From assembly GCA_018813785.1 (NCBI GenBank), contig JAHJAU010000070.1, positions 1 to 36,462 on the forward strand: a DNA stretch of 36,462 bases, given 5' to 3'. Every line of letters begins with the position of its first letter. Within the stretch, counting starts at the first letter, position 1. Position numbers and translations under genes: made by a program. Positions 9,000-16,462 of the stretch are shown here, one piece after another. The DNA is from Patescibacteria group bacterium. Lineage in GTDB: Bacteria; Patescibacteriota; Patescibacteriia; SG8-24. The notes under the pieces are model-generated. The model worked only from the letters and a program-made list of their open reading frames with translations. It had not been told where the DNA came from and searched no databases.

Positions 9000-9057
9000 T
9001 GATAGGTACTCCGGAACGAGCCCACTGTTCCATTGATGTACCGCTCTTCCTCCTCCC

Positions 9058-9116
9058 GGGCCCCGAAGTAATGATCCGTAATGGTACGCATCTAACTTCG
9101 GGGTCCAATTTTATTT
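9058..9116 (+). terminator. Terminator with a long loop
   Basis: Bases 9058-9069 pair with 9095-9106 (12 bp, one G-T wobble), around a 25-base loop. A T-rich run follows (AATTTTATTTTT). The loop is unusually long for a simple terminator. Confidence 0.75.
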
Positions 9117-9145
9117 TTACTCTGGTATCTCACCACGAAACGGCT

Positions 9146-9151
9146 TATACT
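9146..9151 (+). promoter_or_regulatory. -10 box (TATACT) of the C39-like peptidase gene
   Basis: TATACT lies 39 bases before the ATG at 9191. No good -35 is seen. Confidence 0.4.
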
Positions 9152-9190
9152 AGGTTTGATAAACAATAATCAATTTCACTTTAATTACTC

Positions 9191-10108
9191 ATGGCTCGCG
9201 ATTCACGCCAACTCATGGTTATCTCTAGCCTAACGCTAACCCTGGCGGTTGGTTGGCTTGTCTATGGCGTGCGTTATGATGTGCTAGATGCGTATCGTGG
9301 TTGGCAGCGTGGTCCACTGCCAGTGGCCATACCGCGACTTGAATTTGAACGAGCGGTTTCTGGAGTACCAACCGCCCAGGCGGAGATGGATCAAATGGTT
9401 GAAACCACCTCAACAACCACGCTTGATTCCGCTGTTGCAGCCAATAACACGACAGCTGAATCAAAAACTGAAGAAGTGCCTCTTAAAATAGTCATAAATG
9501 AAGCTCTCCCAACTGCAGCTACGCCAAAAACTGAACCGGCCTTACCACCTGCGGTCAATCTAAAAATTCCGTTTATGGTGCAGGCACCAACTCAAAACTG
9601 GGATACCTTACATGGTGAAGCCTGCGAAGAGGCTTCGGCTATCATGCTGGCGGCCTATTATAATAATGAAGATGAAATTACGATCGAAGAAGCTGAGTCG
9701 CGTATTATGGACGCAGTAACTTTCGAAGCGGAAACCTATGGCTATCATCTGGACACCACCGCCGCAGAAACCGCTCGAACTCTACGCGAACACTTTGATA
9801 TCTCCGGAGCACGGGTGGTCACTCTCAACTCAATTGAAGATATAAAAGTCAGCTTGGCGGCCGGTCACCCGGTAATTGTTCCAGCTTACGGTAAGACCCT
9901 CGGCAATCCAAATTTCCGTAATGGCGGCCCCTTATATCATATGTTGGTTATCAAGGGTTACACAGAAACGCATTTTATTACCAACGATCCGGGTACCCGA
10001 CGAGGCGCCAATTATATTTACGATTTTCAAACGCTCTGGGACGCTATCCATGACTGGAATGGAGGAGATGTTCAAAGTGGAGCCAAAGTCATGATCGCAG
10101 TGAGATAA
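9191..10108 (+). CDS. Membrane-anchored C39-like cysteine peptidase
   Basis: A 305-residue protein with one N-terminal membrane helix (about residues 8-26), a low-complexity Thr/Pro/Ala linker (about 60-122), and a papain-like C39_2 domain (about 124-305). The likely catalytic Cys145 is in HGEACEEAS, His250 in LYHMLVIKGY, and Asn265-Asp266 in FITNDPGTR. This is the usual order for the Peptidase_C39_2 family. The layout puts the enzyme outside the membrane, so it may cut cell-surface peptides or process secreted proteins. No partner substrate with a double-Gly leader is obvious nearby. It has its own promoter and terminator. Confidence 0.85.
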   Translation: MARDSRQLMVISSLTLTLAVGWLVYGVRYDVLDAYRGWQRGPLPVAIPRLEFERAVSGVPTAQAEMDQMVETTSTTTLDSAVAANNTTAESKTEEVPLKIVINEALPTAATPKTEPALPPAVNLKIPFMVQAPTQNWDTLHGEACEEASAIMLAAYYNNEDEITIEEAESRIMDAVTFEAETYGYHLDTTAAETARTLREHFDISGARVVTLNSIEDIKVSLAAGHPVIVPAYGKTLGNPNFRNGGPLYHMLVIKGYTETHFITNDPGTRRGANYIYDFQTLWDAIHDWNGGDVQSGAKVMIAVR

Positions 10109-10155
10109 AACTGTCAGGCGGTTTTAAGTTAAAAACCATCAGACAGTTTTTATAT
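10107..10155 (+). terminator. Terminator after the C39-like gene
   Basis: Two nested stems (AAACTGTC with GACAGTTT, and GGTTTT with AAAACC) followed by TTTTTATATT. Confidence 0.75.
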
Positions 10156-10224
10156 TTGCCTTATTTCATTAAATGAAACAGCTATTTTCAGGACTCTGTA
10201 CTCTTTATTTTTCGCTGACTCCGA

Positions 10225-10233
10225 TGTTATACT
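10225..10233 (+). promoter_or_regulatory. Extended -10 (TGTTATACT) of the sensor-kinase operon
   Basis: TGTTATACT ends 13 bases before the ATG at 10247, and no Shine-Dalgarno site lies between. The mRNA is probably nearly leaderless. Confidence 0.55.
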
Positions 10234-10246
10234 CTTAGAGCAATTT

Positions 10247-11815
10247 ATGGCCTCGTCAAATGACAGCCCATCTTCCCGTAGACGGTTCATCCAGCAGAAC
10301 TGGCAGATTATTTATGCCCTGGTCCTGATCTTATTTGTATCCGTCATTGTTACAGCCAACACACTCTTCGTGATTGGTAATTTCCGGAATATCATTGAGG
10401 TTGGTTTACAACAAACTGCCCTGACTATGGGAAAAATGTTTGATGTGCTGAATGTTGGAGCTGACAATAACCCATCAGTATTACAAGAACGCAGTCAAAA
10501 AATTGCTACAGCCCTACCAGAGATTGTTAGTTTAGATATCCTCGCCAAAGACGGTGCGGATTTTTTTGTTGTAGCCAGCTTATATGAAGCGGGTATCGGT
10601 CGGCTGACGCGTGATGAAAAAAATATTCAGGCCTGGAATGACAATAAATCTCTGACCTATCTCACCATAAATCCACGCTCAGTCTCTACTAATCCAAAAC
10701 CAACTTCGGATGAAATTCAGAGCAACCAGCGCTTCGGAGGTGTAATCGTGCCACTGCACAACGAAGATGGCCAGATCAGCCACCTGCTGTCAGCCAAAAT
10801 ATCTTCGACGGCAACTGACTCACTGGTACGATCTGGCCTATTCTGGTCATATGCTTGGCTGACTATGACTCTGCTGATGGTGATGCTTATTCTGATCTTA
10901 AACACGCGTCTTTTAAAGTATGTTCGGCTACAAAAACGCCTGCGGGAAGCAGATAAGGTAAAAGATGATTTCATCGCCATGGCAGCGAGTGAGTTACAAG
11001 CCCCGCTAACCGCGATCAGAAGTAATCTGTCATTATTGCTCGAAGATGCCTTCGGCCAGATCGATAAAAAACCCCGGGAAATAATCGGTGTTACACGATC
11101 CTTAACCGATCGACTGGAGACGCTAGTTAACGATTTGTTGTGTGCTTCCCGTCTGGAGCAAGACCATGTTGAGTTCAACCCCAAAAATATTGATGCTGAA
11201 AATATTATTGAGGAGGTGATCGAGCAACTCCAACAACAAGCTAAAAATAAATCTCTTCAGCTGAAATATCGACGACCGAATCATAAATTGCCGCAAATCT
11301 GCGTCGATCCTCAACATCTCAAACAAGCGTTAATCAATATTTGCTCGAACGCAATCAAATTCACACCAAGCGGAGAAATAATCATTACCAGTTTGATTAA
11401 TGATTCACAGCGGGTGGAAATAAAAATAATTGATACTGGTATTGGCCTAAACGAGCAACAGCAGGCAAACTTATTTACCAAGCTTCACCGAATAAAAACC
11501 GAGCAAACCCAGGATATTCCAGGGGCAGGACTTGGTCTTTGGATTACAAAACGCCTCGTCGAAAAAATGAATGGAAAAATTTTTGTTGATTCCATTGAAA
11601 ATGTTGGAGTACAGGTTAGTCTGATTTTTCCGGCGGTGAAACTATTATCTAATTGGAGCATCGAAGAAGAATTAAAAATCACGCCAGGCAAACAACGGGC
11701 TCGCAAACCAAATTATCTGTTTGGTTCAGCGCTAAAATTGGACGAAGATGAAAAATTAATTAACAATGTTCCCAAACAAACCAATGCTGACAATTCAAAC
11801 AACCCTGACCATTAA
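10247..11815 (+). CDS. Histidine kinase-like sensor lacking the phospho-acceptor histidine
   Basis: A 522-residue protein: transmembrane helix at about 19-44, an extracytoplasmic sensor of about 150 residues, a second helix at about 198-222, a DHp-like helix from about 238, and a C-terminal HATPase domain (about 345-455). The ATPase looks intact, with an N-box (NICSNAIKF), DTGIGL and GAGLGLWITKRL. In the H-box the usual SHELRTPL is replaced by ASELQAPL, so the phospho-accepting His is Ser248 (AGT at 10988-10990). A normal phosphorelay is therefore not expected. It may act as a pseudokinase, scaffold or phosphatase, or pair with another kinase. No response regulator is adjacent. The two downstream genes (CNNM-type and thioredoxin-like) are in the same operon. 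Confidence 0.85.
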   Translation: MASSNDSPSSRRRFIQQNWQIIYALVLILFVSVIVTANTLFVIGNFRNIIEVGLQQTALTMGKMFDVLNVGADNNPSVLQERSQKIATALPEIVSLDILAKDGADFFVVASLYEAGIGRLTRDEKNIQAWNDNKSLTYLTINPRSVSTNPKPTSDEIQSNQRFGGVIVPLHNEDGQISHLLSAKISSTATDSLVRSGLFWSYAWLTMTLLMVMLILILNTRLLKYVRLQKRLREADKVKDDFIAMAASELQAPLTAIRSNLSLLLEDAFGQIDKKPREIIGVTRSLTDRLETLVNDLLCASRLEQDHVEFNPKNIDAENIIEEVIEQLQQQAKNKSLQLKYRRPNHKLPQICVDPQHLKQALINICSNAIKFTPSGEIIITSLINDSQRVEIKIIDTGIGLNEQQQANLFTKLHRIKTEQTQDIPGAGLGLWITKRLVEKMNGKIFVDSIENVGVQVSLIFPAVKLLSNWSIEEELKITPGKQRARKPNYLFGSALKLDEDEKLINNVPKQTNADNSNNPDH

Positions 11816-11817
11816 TT

Positions 11818-13101
11818 ATGCTCTCAAGTAGTTTACTGTTATTGCTATTACTTTTGGTTCTTTCTGCCGGATTCAGTTCAGCTGAAACGGCCATGTTTTC
11901 AGTCGAAGATATTCGCCTACAAACATTGGCTAAAAAGAAGCATCCTCGAGCAATACTGGTTAAAAAACTGCGCAGTGATCCCAAAGTATTGCTGGGTACG
12001 ATTTTACTCGGAAACAACGCGGCTAACGTTACAGCATCTGCTCTGGCCACCACTATAGTCATCAAGCATTTTGGTCAAGTTTGGATCGGATTAGCGACTG
12101 GCGTGCTAACTTTGATCATCCTGGTGTTCAGTGAATTTATTCCAAAAACCTGGGATGCCCATAATAGCGAAAGTGCGGCATTTTTCTTTGCCCGGCCAGT
12201 CTGGATTCTAACCCGAATTTGCGCGCCAGTTGTCCGTCTGTTCGATAGTTTGATGAGCCGAGTGCTTAAACAGGGTTTGGATTTTGGTGAAAATAAACGT
12301 GTGGGCGAAGAAGAGATAAAAACCATGGCTCAATTAGGTGCCGCGGCCGGTACACTTGAAGAACAAGAAAAGAAAATGATTGAGCGGGTTTTTTTGTTTA
12401 ATGATATTACTACTGAAGACGTAATGACCCCCAAAGAAGACGTGGAGTTTCTTAATGGTGGTTGGACTGTCGCTGAGGCAACGCCACTTATTACGAGTGA
12501 AAAATTTTCCCGTTATCCAGTGTTTGATGAAAACGATGAAGATGAAATGATTGGTATCATTCATGTTCGTGACATTTTCGAAAAATTGGCGGCCGATCCG
12601 CAGCATGCGCTAACTCAGCTGAAGATCAAGGATCTAGCCACTGATGCCATGTTTATCCCCGAATCAAAACCGATTGATGATCTATTCCATGATTTTCAAA
12701 AAGAACATATGCATATGGCGCTGGTCGTCAATGAATATGGATCCATGGTTGGCCTGGTAACGATTGATGATTTGCTGGAGGAATTGGTGGGTGAAATTGG
12801 CGATGAAACTGACGTAGAAGATGATGTCATAAAACGCGTTGATAAATACAACGTTCTGGTTCATGGCGACGAAGAAATTAAAGACATCAATGAATTCTTC
12901 AACATCAAATTACCAGGGCGACGAAATAAAACTATTAGTAAGATGATGCTGGATCTTTTGGGAAGTGTGCCTAATGTCGGCCAGAGCGTGGCACTGACTG
13001 AAACTGTAACCGCAACCGTTGAAAGAATGGATAAACTACGCATTCTTCGGGTTCGATTAAACAAAAAACCAGAGGAAGAGGGACAGCACAAAGAAACATG
13101 A
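11818..13101 (+). CDS. CNNM/CorC-type membrane protein with CBS domains (hemolysin family)
   Basis: A 427-residue protein with the usual order: a DUF21 membrane domain (about 1-185; AGFSSAETAMFS at the start and VFSEFIPKTWD in the middle), a CBS pair (about 205-330; EDVMTPKEDVEFL and MHMALVVNEYGSMVGLVTIDDLLEELVG in part), and a CorC_HlyC domain to the C-terminus. Relatives bind Mg-ATP in the CBS pair and are implicated in Mg2+ or other cation export. The start lies two bases after the kinase stop, and the stop overlaps the next start. A link between ion status and the upstream sensor is an inference from the operon. Confidence 0.9.
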   Translation: MLSSSLLLLLLLLVLSAGFSSAETAMFSVEDIRLQTLAKKKHPRAILVKKLRSDPKVLLGTILLGNNAANVTASALATTIVIKHFGQVWIGLATGVLTLIILVFSEFIPKTWDAHNSESAAFFFARPVWILTRICAPVVRLFDSLMSRVLKQGLDFGENKRVGEEEIKTMAQLGAAAGTLEEQEKKMIERVFLFNDITTEDVMTPKEDVEFLNGGWTVAEATPLITSEKFSRYPVFDENDEDEMIGIIHVRDIFEKLAADPQHALTQLKIKDLATDAMFIPESKPIDDLFHDFQKEHMHMALVVNEYGSMVGLVTIDDLLEELVGEIGDETDVEDDVIKRVDKYNVLVHGDEEIKDINEFFNIKLPGRRNKTISKMMLDLLGSVPNVGQSVALTETVTATVERMDKLRILRVRLNKKPEEEGQHKET

Positions 13102-14132
13102 TGAGATTTATCAAAAAATTACTAGGAGTAACTGCTGACCCGGAGCGCGTAACGCCCGGGTCATTGCCAATTGAAGGAAAAATGCCGGAGTTTGTTGGTA
13201 TTACCGGTTGGCTAAACTCGCCCCCTTTAGCTAAGGCTGATCTTAGCGACCGGGTGGTTCTGGTGAATTTTTGGACATTAAGCTGTATTAATAGTCTTCG
13301 TCCCTTGCCTTATTTAAAGACCTGGCATGAACGCTACACCACACATGGACTAACCATCATCGGCATACATTCACCGGAATTTGCTTTTGAGAACCGACGC
13401 GAAAATGTTGATGTGGCTGTGCAGCGCTTTGATCTTACATATCCCGTGGCTCTCGATCCTGAACATGCCACCTGGAATGCTTATCGTAATCATTATTGGC
13501 CGGCTTATTATTTTATCGATCGCGCTGGCAACATTCGTCATCATTTTTTTGGCGAAGGCAGTTATGAATACTCAGAACAAGTTATCCGCGCCTTATTGCA
13601 AGAAGATGGAACTAATCTGTCAGATCAACCAAAAACTGATTATATTTATGAGTCGGCTAAACAATCGACTAAAACTCCAGAGATGTACCTGGGATACGCT
13701 CGACTCGAATATCTTGGCTCGCCAGAATCGATCGCTATTAACGCCAGTCGTGAATACTCGGTAGTTAAACATCCGGCACTAAATATTTTCTATCTGGCAG
13801 GCGAATGGGAAATTAAAAAAGATTATGCTGTCGCCAGATCAGACGACGCACGTCTGGTTTTGCAGTACCAGGGAACGGAGGTAAATATTATTCTGGAGGC
13901 GGAAAACGAACAGTCAGACGCTAGCTTTGTTGAAATTAAACTGGACGGAAAATCACTCAATAAAAAAAATAGTGGGGCAGATGTTAAGATGGCGGCTGGT
14001 CGGTCAATGATCCGAGTAATCGGAGGTCGCTTATATCAAGCGGTAAGCACACCTGATCGAACAGGAACACACTTATTGGAGCTGGATTTCCCTCGGCCTG
14101 GCATTCGTTGCTACACACTAACTTTTGGATAA
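13098..14132 (+). CDS. DipZ-like thioredoxin-fold protein with a CxxS site
   Basis: A 344-residue protein with an N-terminal TlpA/DipZ-type thioredoxin fold (about 28-175) and a C-terminal beta-rich domain (about 195-344, starting TPEMYLGYARLEY) like the C-terminal part of DipZ proteins. The active site, usually CINC in this group, is CINS here (Cys63, Ser66, codon 13293-13295). The resolving cysteine is therefore missing, which points to an isomerase-like or mixed-disulfide role rather than a disulfide reductase. There is no clear signal peptide; the N-terminus is short and basic. The start overlaps the preceding stop as ATGA; a second ATG follows at 13101. Confidence 0.85.
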   Translation: MMRFIKKLLGVTADPERVTPGSLPIEGKMPEFVGITGWLNSPPLAKADLSDRVVLVNFWTLSCINSLRPLPYLKTWHERYTTHGLTIIGIHSPEFAFENRRENVDVAVQRFDLTYPVALDPEHATWNAYRNHYWPAYYFIDRAGNIRHHFFGEGSYEYSEQVIRALLQEDGTNLSDQPKTDYIYESAKQSTKTPEMYLGYARLEYLGSPESIAINASREYSVVKHPALNIFYLAGEWEIKKDYAVARSDDARLVLQYQGTEVNIILEAENEQSDASFVEIKLDGKSLNKKNSGADVKMAAGRSMIRVIGGRLYQAVSTPDRTGTHLLELDFPRPGIRCYTLTFG

Positions 14133-14164
14133 AAGTGTCAGACTATTTTTTGAAATATCGATAG

Positions 14165-14190
14165 CCAGACGCAATAAGCGTCTGGTTTTT
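14165..14190 (+). terminator. Terminator of the kinase operon
   Basis: A perfect 8-bp stem (CCAGACGC with GCGTCTGG) around AATAA, then TTTTT. Confidence 0.85.
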
Positions 14191-14327
14191 GTTTATACCT
14201 GTCCCTTCTACCTGTCGAGGGTGACAGGCACTATTCTAGTGACAGGCACTACTCTATACGCAATAAGCGTCTGGTTTTTGTTTATACCTGTCCCTTCTAC
14301 CTGTCGAGGGTGACAGGCACTATTCTA
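14169..14327 (+). repeat. Tandem duplication with 89-bp period, carrying REP-like 36-bp cores
   Basis: A 70-base segment (14169-14238) is repeated at 14258-14327. Each copy holds a 36-bp core (14196-14231 and 14285-14320) with the hairpin CCTGTC-GAGGGT-GACAGG. A partial extra core lies between the copies (14239-14250). The same core occurs on the other strand at 36300-36335 and 36390-36425. Confidence 0.9.
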
Positions 14328-14328
14328 T

Positions 14329-14357
14329 TTGACATCCAGCAATAACTCATCTAATTT
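14329..14357 (+). promoter_or_regulatory. Promoter of the radical SAM gene
   Basis: TTGACA (14329-14334), a 17-base spacer and TAATTT (14352-14357). AAGGAG follows at 14377. Confidence 0.7.
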
Positions 14358-14388
14358 TTGAGAGGTTCTTTTGAAAAAGGAGAGTGTC

Positions 14389-15105
14389 GTGGCTTATATC
14401 GAAAATCCCAAGACCGCCGGAAGTGGAATTATTTGCGGTATTCCTCAGCGCGGAGTGTGTCCGGTTGGCTGTGCGGATTGCTTTTTCCAGTCCGGCCGCT
14501 CCTATCTGGAACCACTCGATGAAAAACTGCCCAATCTCCCCACACCGGAACAGGCGAAAGGCCGAATAGTTCGCCTAAATGACGGCAATGATTCCAACAA
14601 TCAACGCGTGCTAGTCATGGCCGCCGCTGATCAATACGAACATGTGTTTTTCAACACTTCAATCCCCAAGGATTTGGCGGGGTTTGGTCGACCGGTGGTT
14701 CTGACCGTCAATCCGGGCAAGAAAACTGATCGCAATGCGCATCTCCTGACTCCGCCACCGACCAATCTGATGTTCGTCCGGTTTCGAACCAACACCTGGA
14801 ATTTGGAGCTGTGCGACCGAGTAGTCGGACATTACGCCGCACATGGAATCCCGACCGTGCTGACTTTCATGGCCTATTACACTGAGTCTGTACCGAAAGA
14901 TCATGCCCAGCACTATACTTTCCGTCAGCGCACCCTAAACTCCTATTGGGTTATCACTCCGGCAGCTTGGGACAAGGTACTGACCCGCTACGCTGGAAAT
15001 CAATGGGTGTATCCGTGCGGCAAGGATGCCAACACCTTCAAGTGTCACCGTTGTGGCAACTGTCTGCGCGAATACTTCGCCACTCTGGAACGCATGGGTC
15101 GTTAA
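14389..15105 (+). CDS. Small radical SAM-like protein with a C-terminal four-Cys cluster
   Basis: A 238-residue protein. Residues 24-31 are CPVGCADC, a CxxxCxxC triad of the kind that holds the SAM-cleaving [4Fe-4S] cluster, preceded by another Cys at 16. Near the end Cys210, Cys219, Cys222 and Cys225 (CGK, then CHRCGNC) could bind a second Fe-S cluster or zinc. It has no signal peptide and is short for the superfamily, so the barrel may be partial. The GTG at 14389 is chosen because AAGGAG lies six bases upstream. The gene is alone between its own promoter and terminator, so no substrate is suggested by context. A non-radical iron-sulfur or zinc role is possible. Confidence 0.65.
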   Translation: MAYIENPKTAGSGIICGIPQRGVCPVGCADCFFQSGRSYLEPLDEKLPNLPTPEQAKGRIVRLNDGNDSNNQRVLVMAAADQYEHVFFNTSIPKDLAGFGRPVVLTVNPGKKTDRNAHLLTPPPTNLMFVRFRTNTWNLELCDRVVGHYAAHGIPTVLTFMAYYTESVPKDHAQHYTFRQRTLNSYWVITPAAWDKVLTRYAGNQWVYPCGKDANTFKCHRCGNCLREYFATLERMGR

Positions 15106-15116
15106 TCATAAAAACC

Positions 15117-15139
15117 ACCACGCTTAGCGTGGTTTTTTG
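15117..15139 (+). terminator. Terminator of the radical SAM gene
   Basis: ACCACGC pairs with GCGTGGT around TTA, followed by a T-run. Confidence 0.85.
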
Positions 15140-15237
15140 TTTAACAAAATTCTCCGAACGCACTGCCAAAATTTTAAAACAAAAAAGAACTCGTCAAACT
15201 CAACGAATTCTTGAACATCAAAAATTCCAGACGCTTT

Positions 15238-16305
15238 TTACGGTTTTTCACTAGAAAAATCAAACAGCATTTTCCCGGCGTCCCACATTTCTGGATATCC
15301 CTGCGTCTTGAGCCAGTACCACCACTCCCCGCCCCAAAGATAAACCTCAAAAACTCCCATGCGCCGAGCGAAAGCCACATTGTCGTTCAAACGTTGTGGA
15401 TTCATGTGTTTTAATTGCTCGGCAATATCCCAATCCCGAATCGGTCCCGGTGACCAGGGCTCAGCCTGAAGTTCGGAAATAATAACTGCCTCAACCAGCG
15501 GTTGAACGATTTTAATTCGGGTTGAGTACCATTTTGGTGTCGAGGGCCAAAAAACATGCCCGACATATCGATTCCAAACATTACGATAAGTACTGATTCC
15601 AAGGATGTCGGCTATGGTTATGGCTCGAACCCAGTCAGACAATTCACCGGCATCAGTAATAATCACCGGTCGAGAATCAATCGACTTCACCAAATCCACT
15701 TCTCCCTGTAAAAACTTTCGATTGGGTTCAGGACAATTACCAAAACGGAAGAATGGTTCATTTTCTACCTGCCAATTAGCAAAATTAGACGATCGAGAAA
15801 GATGCTGTACAGTTTTCTGTAGCATGACCATGACACGACCGCGCAAAACATCTTCAGTTAAATCCTGGGTCCAGGCTGGGAAATGACACTCTGGCCAGCG
15901 GGGAACCTTCATCCCAACCACTAAAATAACCTTAACGCCACGCCGACCGGCTTCCTGTAGTTGCCAATCAACATCGGTGAACGAAAACTCCCCCGGCTTT
16001 GATTCTATTTCATCCCAGTAAACCGGAAGACGCAGAGCCCGCGCTCCTAAATCATCCAGCATGGCCAAGTATGTCTCTCGCCAATCAAGTCCTAGTTCAG
16101 CGGCATACTTCTTGGAAAACGTCATCCCTAACTTAATTTCGCGCTCTTCTAGTCCAAGATTATCTATCGCAATTTTGGTCAATAACATGCTGACCAATAA
16201 CACAATAACAATCGATAATCCAATAAAATAGGCACGGCGTTTATGCCAGCGCCAAGAAGCTTCAGAACGACTTAATCTTCCGCTTTTTGATCGATTTATA
16301 AACAT
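15238..16305 (-). CDS. Membrane-anchored glycoside hydrolase of the TIM-barrel clan GH-A type
   Basis: A 355-residue protein with a basic N-terminus, one membrane helix (about 25-46) and a TIM barrel. The segment near 84-112 (DDLGARALRLPVYWDEIE, then PGEFSF) is typical of clan GH-A. Glu183 in WQVENEPFF is the likely acid/base, and Glu278 in ISELQAEPW the likely nucleophile. GGEWWYWL closes the barrel. The exact family (GH5, GH42 or a nearby one) cannot be set by eye. It probably acts on glycans outside the membrane. The start at 16305 has AAGGAAG and a TATACT box 12 bases upstream, as in other near-leaderless genes here. Confidence 0.8.
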   Translation of the reverse strand: MFINRSKSGRLSRSEASWRWHKRRAYFIGLSIVIVLLVSMLLTKIAIDNLGLEEREIKLGMTFSKKYAAELGLDWRETYLAMLDDLGARALRLPVYWDEIESKPGEFSFTDVDWQLQEAGRRGVKVILVVGMKVPRWPECHFPAWTQDLTEDVLRGRVMVMLQKTVQHLSRSSNFANWQVENEPFFRFGNCPEPNRKFLQGEVDLVKSIDSRPVIITDAGELSDWVRAITIADILGISTYRNVWNRYVGHVFWPSTPKWYSTRIKIVQPLVEAVIISELQAEPWSPGPIRDWDIAEQLKHMNPQRLNDNVAFARRMGVFEVYLWGGEWWYWLKTQGYPEMWDAGKMLFDFSSEKP

Positions 16306-16317
16306 AGTTACTTCCTT

Positions 16318-16323
16318 AGTATA
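16318..16323 (-). promoter_or_regulatory. -10 box (TATACT) of the glycoside hydrolase gene
   Basis: TATACT on the minus strand ends 12 bases before the ATG at 16305. Confidence 0.5.
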
Positions 16324-16376
16324 GCGATAACCAGACGCGATGTCTTTTTTATTAACATATGTAGGTCAAATTATCT

Positions 16377-16405
16377 TTGACGCTAGCTCAGCAAACTGAT
16401 ATGAC
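16377..16405 (+). promoter_or_regulatory. Promoter of the first protease gene
   Basis: TTGACG (16377-16382), a 17-base spacer and TATGAC (16400-16405). The leader of about 50 bases holds a GGGG-TTTT-CCCC hairpin just before the GGAGGAG site. Confidence 0.6.
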
Positions 16406-16462
16406 AAAAATGTACCTTGACCTTACAAAGCTGGGGTTTTCCCCTACTGCGCGGAGGAGACG

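Noticed and set aside
14169-14327. CRISPR array
   Set aside because: There are only two units, with most of the unit repeated and no unique spacers of constant length; no cas genes are near.
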